The notes: generated from the letters alone by a model not told the origin. DNA of 64,000 bases from Gracilibacillus alcaliphilus (GCF_016909015.1 NZ_JAFBFA010000003.1:124001-188000), one strand, 5' to 3'; counted from the first letter of the stretch, positions 38,491 through 46,832 are shown. A program made the numbers and translations.

Positions 38491-41379
38491 TTACTCGTTT
38501 TGATGTTCAGGATTGTCATAAGGCTCAATCCGTTCATCGTTTTTGATAAACCCAAACTCTTCTAGCTTTCGGGCAGTTTCACGATTAATTCGCTTGCTGG
38601 CAAGGTCAATGGCTGTACGTAAGTTTTCGCCATCCAATACAATAGAGTTATAGGCATTACTTAGTTCTCTTTCCAACATGTAACTTCCAGGCACACGCGG
38701 CACCTCTGTTATCCAATCTGCCTGAGAGAGAATGACCTCTTTATGACTGGTTATCCATGGCAGCCCATTGTATGCTTCGATATTTGCCGTATTCCACATA
38801 TATTCTTTGCCGTACGTGGTTTGCAGGATGTTTCCAAAGGCGATTTGCACTTCGGTGCTGGCCCACCACTTCATAAACTCCCATGATGCCTCTTTTTTAT
38901 CTGTATCTTTAAACATGATATTGCTTTCTGCTCCGCCGGCAGACCATCTCTCCACGCCCCCTTGCCCATTTTCAATCCCTGGCATTAAAGCGATCTCCCA
39001 GTTATTCGCTATTTCAGGCGCTGCATTGAGAATCAGGTTATACATGTGGAAATCAGAGATACCAATGGGTAGGGAACCATCGCGGAACTGCTGATAAAAA
39101 CTTGGCACATCATACGGAATGTTATAGATCGTAAATAGCTCTGTTAGTTCACGCATGCCTTCAATTGTTTCGTTCTCATTTAACAAGGTACGATCGATCG
39201 TTTCACCGTAAAATCGACCCTGGTTTTGATAAATAATTGGCATCGTACCTGCAAACGTCTTCAAACCAGGCATGCCTGCCGTTGGATAGAAGAAGTTCAT
39301 CCCTTTGCGCTGTAGTTCTGGCAAGTAAGTTCGCACTTCATCCAATGTATTTGGCACAGGCATGCCTAAGCGGTCAAGGATGTCTTTACGGTAAAACATC
39401 ACCCAAAAATTCAAGGTATCAGGTAAGGCGTAAATACCATCTTGAACGGTTGCAGGAACATGCATGCCTTCTGGGAACAGCTGACTTGTTTCATCAAAAC
39501 CATCTAGCTCACTCAAGTCTTGTAGGGCACCACGCAACGCAATTTCAAATGGCATTGCATAATTCACACCTAAAGCCACATCAGGAGCTTCATCTGCCGC
39601 ATTAGCTAAAATCAGCTTATTTTCATCCGGCATAATGGATAAATCCACCTCGATGCCGGTTTCTGCTGTAAATTGTTCATCGATCATTTGCTGCATGATT
39701 TCAATATATTGTCTGGGACGGTTTACCCAGACTTGCAAGTGCTCCTGGTTCACATTATTCACGGCATAATCTTGTTTGGTAAACGATGTGAAAAGCCTTG
39801 AGATACTTGCCCATTGCTTTTCAAAGAATCCAGGCCCAGTGCTGATATCGCTTTCATTTTGATAAAAATATAGTTTGTCAATGGATACACCATTATTATT
39901 AATGTCTTGTAGCAAGGTACCCAAATCTGCTGTAATAGAAGATAACTCATTTTTTCTGCTGGCCAGCTTATCAACTTCATCCGCCAAACTTCTGAGTTGC
40001 ACCTCGGCTATGGACAAGGCGGAGAAGGTACCAATTTCATTAACACCAGGATTGAATGGTTGGATCTCTTCATAAAGTGCAGCCAATTGATCAGCCCAAT
40101 CCAGCAATTGTTGTTTAGTATCTGGAATGTATGATTCCACATCAATATCCCGGTTGCGGTCTACATTTGGTCCAACTAAATTGGTTAATTCAAGTGAAAG
40201 AGTCTGTATTTCAGAACTTAATCGTTCTACTTCTTCAATTGTCTGTTTCAACGGTGCGATACTTAATTGAAAACTTAACGTATGTTCTCCTTCTTCTATG
40301 TAAATCGGAATCTTATTCTGTTCCATATCAACAAAGGTCATTTGTTGATATCCTGTGGTATAAGAGACAGGATAATGCTGGAATGACTGAAATGGTATTT
40401 GACCATCTATTTTTACATCCATAAATACAGGGAAATCAGGCTTAGCATTTTGATTATAGTGCATACCCAGATAGTAGTATCCACTTTTATCAGCGGTAAA
40501 TGTATACGTGATTTCATGTCCGGAACTAGAAAAGGAATCTCCGTCAATATGATTTAACAGGATATTATCCACACTGTACGGAGTAAGGTTGGCATTATAG
40601 GAACCTGCCGCCCTGATTGAAGAATCATTTTTGTATGTATACTCTTCCGCTTCTAGTTCAATATATTGATCGCCTGTTACATCTGCTTGTTCATGTTCTG
40701 GTAATGCTTCTACTCCTTTGAGGAAAACAGTTCTAACCATCAAATTGCCTTCTGTCACTCTTAGTTGCAGACGATTTTCCCCTTTATTTAATTTAATAAG
40801 AAACGGTTCACTATCACGATAACTAGCGTCAACAAGGTATTTCTCTTGCCATTCCTTCACATTAATTGGCTGTGGAGTAATTTCATTGTTGTATTTATCG
40901 CTCTGCACTTCACTGGGATTTTCCCATTTGCTTTCAAAAACAATATTTTGTAATTCATAAAATGGAAATTCCCCATTTATTTTCACTTCTAGTTGGGAAG
41001 GTAATACTTGCTCTCCTTCAATAAGATAGTCAAAACCTATTTGATAATAAGCTTCCTCAGGTGCTTCAATCGTTAATTCTACCTCATCTAATCGACTGAT
41101 TTGTACAATGTCTTCTTCATCATATTTGGTGATGAAGGTTGAATCGTTCACTAACTCGCTTACATTATCAAACGTAATTAAGTCATTCTGATAAACGTTA
41201 ACATCTTCATTTGATAGATAATTGCTGTATTTTTCATCTAATACATTCACATCACTGTCCGCCTCGTTTGTTGTTTGCTGATCATTTTCTTCAGCTTGCA
41301 ATGTCATGTTAGTCCATGCAAAAGTCATGTATATAATACAGCAATAAAAAATGATAATGAGTAAACGAAAACCCTTCAA
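38491..41379 (-). CDS. Very large solute-binding protein with N-terminal carbohydrate-binding region (importer 2)
   Basis: 962 aa from the TTG at 41379 (SD GGGGGTG); an ATG at 41394 has no site. An N-terminal membrane segment or signal peptide (LLIIIFYCCIIYMTFAWTN) is followed by two beta-sandwich regions (about residues 70-230 and 235-385) resembling carbohydrate-binding modules (QYIELEAEEYTYKNDSSIRA, FTADKSGYYYLGMHYNQNAK). A coiled-coil-like helical stretch (about 385-490, TIEEVERLSSEIQTLSLELT) links to a C-terminal family-1 sugar-binding domain from about 535 (LQVWVNRPRQYIEIMQQMID, DEAPDVALGVNYAMPFEIAL). Ordinary binding proteins are about 430-450 aa, so the N-terminal half is an extra glycan-capturing module. 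First gene of the operon. Confidence 0.82.
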   Translation of the reverse strand: MKGFRLLIIIFYCCIIYMTFAWTNMTLQAEENDQQTTNEADSDVNVLDEKYSNYLSNEDVNVYQNDLITFDNVSELVNDSTFITKYDEEDIVQISRLDEVELTIEAPEEAYYQIGFDYLIEGEQVLPSQLEVKINGEFPFYELQNIVFESKWENPSEVQSDKYNNEITPQPINVKEWQEKYLVDASYRDSEPFLIKLNKGENRLQLRVTEGNLMVRTVFLKGVEALPEHEQADVTGDQYIELEAEEYTYKNDSSIRAAGSYNANLTPYSVDNILLNHIDGDSFSSSGHEITYTFTADKSGYYYLGMHYNQNAKPDFPVFMDVKIDGQIPFQSFQHYPVSYTTGYQQMTFVDMEQNKIPIYIEEGEHTLSFQLSIAPLKQTIEEVERLSSEIQTLSLELTNLVGPNVDRNRDIDVESYIPDTKQQLLDWADQLAALYEEIQPFNPGVNEIGTFSALSIAEVQLRSLADEVDKLASRKNELSSITADLGTLLQDINNNGVSIDKLYFYQNESDISTGPGFFEKQWASISRLFTSFTKQDYAVNNVNQEHLQVWVNRPRQYIEIMQQMIDEQFTAETGIEVDLSIMPDENKLILANAADEAPDVALGVNYAMPFEIALRGALQDLSELDGFDETSQLFPEGMHVPATVQDGIYALPDTLNFWVMFYRKDILDRLGMPVPNTLDEVRTYLPELQRKGMNFFYPTAGMPGLKTFAGTMPIIYQNQGRFYGETIDRTLLNENETIEGMRELTELFTIYNIPYDVPSFYQQFRDGSLPIGISDFHMYNLILNAAPEIANNWEIALMPGIENGQGGVERWSAGGAESNIMFKDTDKKEASWEFMKWWASTEVQIAFGNILQTTYGKEYMWNTANIEAYNGLPWITSHKEVILSQADWITEVPRVPGSYMLERELSNAYNSIVLDGENLRTAIDLASKRINRETARKLEEFGFIKNDERIEPYDNPEHQNE

Positions 41380-41590
41380 AGCTCCCACCCCCATACTTTT
41401 TGGTATAGATTAAAAACAATTTTATTTTCTAAAAGCATTAAATATATAGACAATCACACACTTTAAACATGCATTTAAAAATTACGTTCATGATTTCATT
41501 TTTATCTCAGATGAAATAGGTCAAAATACTAGTACTAAAATTAAATAAAAATGTTTATGAAAGAACTTTTCAAGTGTAGTCTCAAATTAA

Positions 41591-41604
41591 TGAAATGGGT
41601 TTCA
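41591..41604. promoter_or_regulatory. LacI-type operator C, in the importer leader
   Basis: TGAAATGGGTTTCA, identical to operator A at 25996-26009. It lies about 210 bases before the importer start codon and 162 bp (centre to centre) from operator D. Confidence 0.7.
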
Positions 41605-41752
41605 TAAAAACAAAAGAAAATCCTATTGTATGTTTATACCCTCCTTTAACCATATTCAAATAATAAAACAAGTCTCATATAAAACCTATTAATGTCCTTC
41701 GACTCTTCAAAAGATATCTCACTTTATTAATATGATTAAATCAAAAAAATTA

Positions 41753-41766
41753 TGAAACCCTTTTCA
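41753..41766. promoter_or_regulatory. LacI-type operator D, at the importer transcription start
   Basis: TGAAACCCTTTTCA, one mismatch from operator B. It overlaps the predicted transcription start of the promoter at 41773-41801. Confidence 0.7.
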
Positions 41767-41772
41767 AAAAAT

Positions 41773-41801
41773 ATATTAAGCTACTGCTATGCATTTGTCA
41801 A
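41773..41801 (-). promoter_or_regulatory. Promoter of the dual importer operon
   Basis: On the minus strand TTGACA, 17-bp spacer and TAATAT, in the same GTATTGACAAAT context as the GH2-operon promoter. It implies a leader of about 385 bases containing operator C. Confidence 0.7.
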
Positions 41802-41970
41802 TACTTTTTTTGGTGCTAATTTGTTACAAAAATCACATACTATTAACCTTCCTGGAGAATCTAGCCTTCAGCAAAGCCTTCTCTATTTATTAACTCCGTC
41901 TAAATTTATCTATATTTTATCTAATCATTCGTCTGATATAATACCGAAGTCTCCATTACATATCCCTTTA

Positions 41971-42045
41971 TCATGAGCATTTAAATGATAACCCATCTAC
42001 AGGCAATCCTCTTATTCTCCAGTTGTGTTTTGGTATTCCAAAAAT
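41971..42045 (-). pseudogene. C-terminal remnant of a tautomerase gene
   Basis: The minus strand reads IFGIPKHNWRIRGLPVDGLS followed by FKCS and TGA. This matches the C-terminus of the intact tautomerase at 45767-46156 (IFETPKHNWGIRGVPADELS). The DNA match covers about 70 bases and nothing upstream continues it, so this is a leftover of a duplicated gene. Confidence 0.75.
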
Positions 42046-42160
42046 CACCCAACGATAAAGCACGAATGACATGGAAGCTTGCGACTACAGACGATTCACA
42101 ACGTGATACATTTTGAAAGTGATTATACTAAAAAAGCCGAAATCTTGTATTCTTATAGCG

Positions 42161-42201
42161 TTCTAACTAGATTCTCATAGAATTCTCATCAAATCTTTAC
42201 A
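42161..42201 (+). promoter_or_regulatory. 11-bp tandem repeat, Pho-box-like response-regulator site
   Basis: Hexamers TTCTAA, TTCTCA, TTCTCA and TCTTTA begin at 42161, 42172, 42183 and 42194, exactly one helical turn apart. This is the layout bound by OmpR/PhoB-family response regulators, and the core resembles Pho boxes. It lies about 50-90 bases before the polyphosphate-polymerase-like gene. Confidence 0.6.
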
Positions 42202-42251
42202 GATATCTTATTTGTCCCCTTTAAGATATTTACAGAAGGGAGGAGAAAAAA

Positions 42252-43013
42252 TTGGCAATAGAGATTTTCAGAAGAAAAGAGCAAAAGTATCTAATTACAT
42301 TGGACCAATACGCGCTCTTATTGGAACAACTCATACCATACATGCGTCCAGATAAATTTGGTATAGAAGGAAGATACACTGTCAGCAGTTTATACTTTGA
42401 TAGTGATGATCACAAGATTTATTTTGAAACCAAGAACAAACTATCTTTTCGGCAAAAACTCCGTTTGCGCACTTATGGTGAAACGGACATCGATGGAACT
42501 GCTTTTTTTGAAGTGAAACAAAAACATAAACGCGTTGTCAACAAACGAAGGATGATGCTGCCATTAAGAGAAGCATATCTCTACCTAAACGCATCAAGCA
42601 ACAGACAGTTAACTGACTTCCACACATCTAACCAGCAGGTACTTCGTGAAATCGAACATTTTCGCAGATTGTACAAATTGAGGCCAGAAATGATCGTCAG
42701 CTATGACAGGCATGCACTCCACGGCATAAATGATTCGGATTTACGAATTACATTCGACTTCAATTTACGATGCCGTAATAATAATTTGCTTCTGGAGCAC
42801 GGGGCCGATGGGGAACTCTTTATCGACCATAACCTGGTTGTACTAGAAGTGAAGGTAAATGATAGTGTGCCGCTATGGTTAACTCGTATTTTACAAGCAC
42901 TACAATGTGAGCAGCGAAGCGCTTCGAAATATTGTACTAGTATGGAATTGCTGCAGAAAAACCAATTACAGAACGACTTAGAAAGAGAACATGTATTAGC
43001 AGGAGGAAGATAA
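42252..43013 (+). CDS. VTC-domain protein, polyphosphate polymerase-like
   Basis: 253 aa, cytosolic face. A VTC/TTM-tunnel fold catalytic domain is recognised from EIFRRKEQKYLITLDQYALL, RYTVSSLYFDSDDHKIYFET, FRQKLRLRTYGE, FFEVKQKHKRVVNKRR and the late VVLEVKVND. Together these supply the Arg/Lys and Glu residues lining the tunnel. In yeast Vtc4 this fold makes polyphosphate from ATP; bacterial activity is inferred. The start is TTG at 42252, 6 bases after GGGAGGAG. The membrane protein at 43015 follows with 1 base between stop and start, a pairing widely seen for bacterial VTC genes. An 11-bp tandem repeat upstream suggests two-component control. Confidence 0.85.
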   Translation: MAIEIFRRKEQKYLITLDQYALLLEQLIPYMRPDKFGIEGRYTVSSLYFDSDDHKIYFETKNKLSFRQKLRLRTYGETDIDGTAFFEVKQKHKRVVNKRRMMLPLREAYLYLNASSNRQLTDFHTSNQQVLREIEHFRRLYKLRPEMIVSYDRHALHGINDSDLRITFDFNLRCRNNNLLLEHGADGELFIDHNLVVLEVKVNDSVPLWLTRILQALQCEQRSASKYCTSMELLQKNQLQNDLEREHVLAGGR

Positions 43014-43014
43014 A

Positions 43015-43698
43015 ATGGACGTTATTAATCAAATATTTGGTTTACAAGTTGGTGAAACATCCAACATTTATATGATATTACTTGCATTGGTCATGGCAAC
43101 CTTATTGAGCTTGATCATTACGAAGGTATACATTATCACATATACAGGTGAACGTTATAGCCAATCATTCGTACATACCATTATTATTCTGAGTATCATT
43201 GTCTCGGTAGTCATGAATGTAGTTAGTGACAATGCCGGTGTAGCATTTGGGTTATTTGCTATTTTTTCACTGATCCGATTCAGAAGTGCTGTTACCAATG
43301 TGAAAGATATTGCATATATTTTTTTCGGGCTTTGTGCAGGTATGACATGCGGACTTTTTCGATTTGACTTAGCGCTCGTACTCACCATATTTGCGTGCTT
43401 AGTACTTTACTTACTTTACAAATTTGAATACGGAAAAGGAAAAGATACACAAATCTTAAAAGTAACTGTACCGGAAAACTTGAATTATGAAAACTTATTG
43501 CAAGATGTGTTTACCGAGTATACACTAAGCTCTTCCTTGCGTCAGGTTGAAACTACCAACCTTGGAACAATGATTTTATACACGTATGCTATTCGGATGA
43601 AAAATGAAGCGAGTGATAAAGATTTATTAGACCGCATCCGCGAAAAGAATGCCAATTTAAAAGTATCAATAACTTATACAGAAAACAGCAATGGTTAG
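43015..43698 (+). CDS. DUF4956-family membrane protein, VTC partner
   Basis: 227 aa. Four hydrophobic helices between about residues 18 and 145, with the conserved family stretch FSLIRFRSAVTNVKDIAYIFFG in two parts (SLIRFRSAVTN near residue 84). A cytoplasmic alpha/beta tail (about 150-227, ILKVTVPENLNYENLLQDVF) follows. Function is unknown; the coupling with the VTC gene suggests a membrane channel or anchor for the polymer. AGGAGG lies 7 bases before the ATG. Confidence 0.85.
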   Translation: MDVINQIFGLQVGETSNIYMILLALVMATLLSLIITKVYIITYTGERYSQSFVHTIIILSIIVSVVMNVVSDNAGVAFGLFAIFSLIRFRSAVTNVKDIAYIFFGLCAGMTCGLFRFDLALVLTIFACLVLYLLYKFEYGKGKDTQILKVTVPENLNYENLLQDVFTEYTLSSSLRQVETTNLGTMILYTYAIRMKNEASDKDLLDRIREKNANLKVSITYTENSNG

Positions 43699-43726
43699 AA
43701 GGACAGATTTTACTGTTCCTTCTTTT
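43698..43726 (+). terminator. Terminator of the VTC-DUF4956 operon
   Basis: GAAGGACAG pairs with CTGTTCCTTC (one bulge) and TTTTCC follows. It begins at the stop codon. Confidence 0.7.
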
Positions 43727-43874
43727 CCGTCTAAATAACCACTTTCATATTCCATTTTTATATTTTTAAACAAAACTTTCCTTACTCATCCATTTACGCT
43801 CACGTGAGGCCATGCATGTACATCTCGCAAAATCCTATTCTTTCTTTCGTTTTAACGCAAGAGGCACCTGACAT

Positions 43875-44759
43875 TCAATGCCAAGAAACGGAAACAAGCT
43901 CGTTTAAAGCTGGCTTCAAAAAATCAATAAATTCATTCACTTCTTGTGTTTCTACTTTTGTCAGCACATAGGTTGCCGAGGAGGGTGTGAAAATCTTTTC
44001 GGGTGGTATAACGGACAAGCTGTGATTTGCTATTTCCTCCCTAACCATCGAAACAGGCAAATAAGACACCCCCAGTCCATGTTCTATAAATTTCTTGGTC
44101 ACCTCTGCTTGATTAACTGCCATTGTCCGAACAGTTGGATAATGTTTCTTCACTTCATTTAACAAGGCATCCCAATAATCCGGATGGTTATGAGTGATCA
44201 ACCTATTATTAGATAACACTTCACTTTCTATCCTATTTTTTTGCATACTTGCTCCAACTAAAATAACAGGTTCTTCATGTATCTTTTCTATCTGCAAGCC
44301 GGTTTGCAAGGGCTGGACCCTTGACAGACCTAAATCGGCTCTCCCAGCACTAACCTCAGCGCCTATTTCAAAAGACTTCATCACATTGATAAATACTTCT
44401 ATCTCATTATTTTCGTCGATAAATGCCCGCAACAAGGCTGGTAAAAAGGAAGAGGCAATTTGTGGTGCTGCGGCAATAATTAATTTGCGTTGATAGCCTT
44501 GCTTCCATGATTCAAAACCTTCCATCCCTTGCTGGTACGTTGATACTAATTCATTGGCATAAGAAAGAAACTGATATCCAGCTGGAGTTAACCGAACGGC
44601 TTTTCCTTTTCGTTCAAACAGTTGAATATTCAAATGCTCTTCTAAACGCTGAATATGTTTAGTAATTGCCGGCTGAGTAAGAAATAGTTCCTCAGAAGCC
44701 TTTCTGAAATTCTCGAATTTTGCAGCAATAATAAAGGTTTTTAGCCATTTTATATCCAT
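43875..44759 (-). CDS. LysR-family transcriptional regulator
   Basis: 294 aa. The winged helix-turn-helix reads MDIKWLKTFIIAAKFENFRK then EELFLTQPAITKHIQRLEEH (residues 1-65). The type-2 periplasmic-binding-protein effector domain follows from about residue 88 (KLIIAAAPQIASSFLPALLR). The ATG at 44759 is preferred over the GTG at 44777, which lies within the ribosome-binding region (GGAGGGGAAG). It is divergent from the methyltransferase gene and may regulate it; a TTATTAAAAATAA dyad lies near 44791-44803 in the shared gap. The ligand is unknown. Confidence 0.88.
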   Translation of the reverse strand: MDIKWLKTFIIAAKFENFRKASEELFLTQPAITKHIQRLEEHLNIQLFERKGKAVRLTPAGYQFLSYANELVSTYQQGMEGFESWKQGYQRKLIIAAAPQIASSFLPALLRAFIDENNEIEVFINVMKSFEIGAEVSAGRADLGLSRVQPLQTGLQIEKIHEEPVILVGASMQKNRIESEVLSNNRLITHNHPDYWDALLNEVKKHYPTVRTMAVNQAEVTKKFIEHGLGVSYLPVSMVREEIANHSLSVIPPEKIFTPSSATYVLTKVETQEVNEFIDFLKPALNELVSVSWH

Positions 44760-44900
44760 AATCCACTTCCCCTCCACACTAATAACGAATCGTTATTAAA
44801 AATAACCGTTTTATTTAATTTTAATTATATAAGTTATCCACTATAATGCAATTAACACCTACAGATTTAGCAAAGATTATACTGGAGGAGGAATAGATGG

Positions 44901-45668
44901 ATGAAACAACAGCCAAAAGATATGTGGAATGCCGATTTATATGATGGAAATCACTCTTTTGTATCCGAATTTGGGCACAGTTTAATTGAACTATTAGCAC
45001 CTGTAAAAGGGGAACAGATTCTTGATGTTGGGTGTGGTACAGGAGATTTGGCTCAGCAAATATGCCAATATGGGGTGTATGTACAAGGAATCGATCAGTC
45101 GGAAAATATGATACAACAAGCACAGAATAAATACCCTGATATCATGTTTAAGGTCCAAGACATTTTGAAGTTGGAATATAATAGTGAATTTGACGCTGTT
45201 TTCTCCAATGCTACGCTGCACTGGATCAAACAGCCAAAACAAGCTCTTCATTGTATATATAACAGTCTTAAGCCTGGCGGGAGATTTGTAGCAGAGTTTG
45301 GCGGTAAAGGTAATGTCCAGATTATTACAAATGAAATCATCCATCAATTAGAAAGCTTAGAGGTACCCTATACACCAGAACAATTTCCATGGTATTTTCC
45401 CAGCATCGGCGAATATACCTCACTTATGGAGGAGATCGGCTTTAACGTCATCTTTGCCCACCATTTCGATCGGCCTACTCCTTTAGAAGGGGACGATGGT
45501 TTGAAAAATTGGATAGAAATGTTTGCCGGCAACCTCTTTAAAGATTATTCAGAATCTGTAAAAGAGCAAGTGATTAGCAATACAGAACACAGCTCACGAG
45601 ATATTTTATATAAAAACAATCAATGGGTTGCGGACTATAAAAGACTTCGTGTTATTGGGATAAAATAA
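44901..45668 (+). CDS. Class I SAM-dependent methyltransferase
   Basis: 255 aa, cytosolic. SAM-binding motif I is ILDVGCGTGDLAQQ near residue 40, the acidic loop GIDQSENMI is near 61, and motif post-II is FDAVFSNATLHWI near 98, with LKPGGRFVAEFGG near 125. This pattern resembles the trans-aconitate 2-methyltransferase/UbiE-like group. The acceptor substrate is unknown. Site GGAGGAGG precedes the ATG at 44901 (an ATG 4 bases earlier is out of frame). It is divergent from the LysR gene. Confidence 0.85.
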   Translation: MKQQPKDMWNADLYDGNHSFVSEFGHSLIELLAPVKGEQILDVGCGTGDLAQQICQYGVYVQGIDQSENMIQQAQNKYPDIMFKVQDILKLEYNSEFDAVFSNATLHWIKQPKQALHCIYNSLKPGGRFVAEFGGKGNVQIITNEIIHQLESLEVPYTPEQFPWYFPSIGEYTSLMEEIGFNVIFAHHFDRPTPLEGDDGLKNWIEMFAGNLFKDYSESVKEQVISNTEHSSRDILYKNNQWVADYKRLRVIGIK

Positions 45669-45685
45669 GACTTTTCCTCTGGAGC

Positions 45686-45727
45686 AAGAAGCTTATCAGA
45701 TATATAGTTTATAAGCTTCTTAGCTTT
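45686..45727 (+). terminator. Probable terminator after the methyltransferase gene
   Basis: An 11-bp perfect stem (AAGAAGCTTAT with ATAAGCTTCTT, 14-base loop) followed by AGCTTTT. Confidence 0.55.
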
Positions 45728-45766
45728 TAGAGCATGCCAGAAAAACCTGCCTGTTCTTTTTCGCCC

Positions 45767-46156
45767 TTACACATCTATTTTATATTGTAATGATAACTCA
45801 TCTGCAGGCACTCCCCTTATTCCCCAGTTGTGCTTTGGTGTTTCAAAAATGGTAATTTCTATATCTTGAGGAGATATGCCTAATTCACGATCGATTCGCT
45901 CAAACAATAGCTTAAATAGATGTTTCTTAGCTTGCACTGTTCTGCCCTCAAACATACTAATTTCAATGATGGTGTATGCTTCTGTTCTCCCATCTGCAAA
46001 ATAAAAATCTTCTTTAACCATAGGAAAAAAGCGATGAAATTTCTTTTCTGGTGGAAATGCCAGGGCATCGACCATACAAGTATGAATAACCTTTGATAAT
46101 GTTTCCTTGATTGGATTCAATCGATCCCTTACTCCATAAATTTTTATTTGTCCCAT
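45767..46156 (-). CDS. Tautomerase-family protein
   Basis: 129 aa. The C-terminus (IFETPKHNWGIRGVPADELS) and TIIEISMFEGRTVQAKKHLF match the two-module tautomerase_2 type (4-oxalocrotonate tautomerase superfamily). The usual N-terminal catalytic Pro is not exposed at position 2 (MGQIKIYG), which is common in this subgroup. Physiological substrate unknown. GAGGAAG precedes the ATG. A dead paralogue tail lies at 41971-42045. Confidence 0.75.
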   Translation of the reverse strand: MGQIKIYGVRDRLNPIKETLSKVIHTCMVDALAFPPEKKFHRFFPMVKEDFYFADGRTEAYTIIEISMFEGRTVQAKKHLFKLLFERIDRELGISPQDIEITIFETPKHNWGIRGVPADELSLQYKIDV

Positions 46157-46325
46157 TCTTCCTCACCCTTCTCAGCTAATATTAGAGTACAGTATACAGA
46201 CAATCCAAGAAAAAAGGCAATGTTCAGGCAATTAAAACCTTCGTATAATTTAACAAGAATTAGAGAAAATAAAAGGTAAGTATCATTCAAAGCAGTAAAC
46301 AACACATTAATTGGAGGTGCTTGAC

Positions 46326-46568
46326 TTGAACCAGCCTTACCAATGCCCTAAATGTAAAACAAACCGTTCACGCTTTAATGTGATTGAACAGGTTGCAAAA
46401 CCAGTAAAATTAGATGCCTCTACTGGAGAAGTGATTAATAATTATGCACAGGAGCTCTTAGAGGCTTTTCATGTTGCCTACAATGGACCAGACCGAAGAA
46501 TACAGTGTGGCGTATGCGGCTTAATTGAAGATGAAAACACCTTTATTAAGTATGCCCAAACGCCATAA
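46326..46568 (+). CDS. Small zinc-ribbon protein, unknown function
   Basis: 80 aa. Two cysteine pairs (CPKC near residue 7 and CGVC near 61) can bind one zinc. The central part is helical (INNYAQELLEAFHVAYNG). The TTG at 46326 is the start because GGAGGTG lies 6 bases upstream; an in-frame TTG at 46311 overlaps that site. It is the gene before sspP on the same strand, with a 111-base gap. No family name recognised. Confidence 0.65.
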   Translation: MNQPYQCPKCKTNRSRFNVIEQVAKPVKLDASTGEVINNYAQELLEAFHVAYNGPDRRIQCGVCGLIEDENTFIKYAQTP

Positions 46569-46579
46569 AGCGAAACTTC
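46565..46579. repeat. 15-bp motif shared with the 54.2-kb region
   Basis: ATAAAGCGAAACTTC recurs exactly at 54202-54216, each time followed by a G-rich then C-rich stretch. It may be the edge of a degenerate dispersed repeat. Confidence 0.35.
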
Positions 46580-46679
46580 TTGGGTTGTTACCCCACGCAG
46601 ACTTCGTTGACATCCCACAAAACCTTGAAACGGGGAATTACGGACAGTTGGATAAATTTATAAGGGAGGATAGATAACG

Positions 46680-46832
46680 ATGACCAAAAATCGAAAAGGA
46701 CCCAAACAACAAGAACAACCCGATTTGCCGAAAAGTGTTAAACAACCCCATGGTGAACCATTAGCAGGTTCACATAAGGTAAAAAATAAAAATCATTCCC
46801 GGCAAAAACATGGCGCATCACATGATATGTAA
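46680..46832 (+). CDS. sspP: Small acid-soluble spore protein P
   Basis: 50 aa, basic and hydrophilic. The C-terminal half (GEPLAGSHKVKNKNHSRQKH then GASHDM) closely matches Bacillus subtilis SspP, which has [20 protein letters not shown] at the same place. It is made late in the forespore and carried in the spore core. GGGAGG lies 9 bases before the ATG. A terminator follows at 46897-46935. In B. subtilis it is co-transcribed with sspO, which is not present here. Its presence shows the organism forms endospores. Confidence 0.92.
   Translation: MTKNRKGPKQQEQPDLPKSVKQPHGEPLAGSHKVKNKNHSRQKHGASHDM

Noticed and set aside
41752..41976. Plus-strand open frame of about 74 codons
   Set aside because: It covers the importer promoter and operator D, has no ribosome-binding site and no protein-like sequence.
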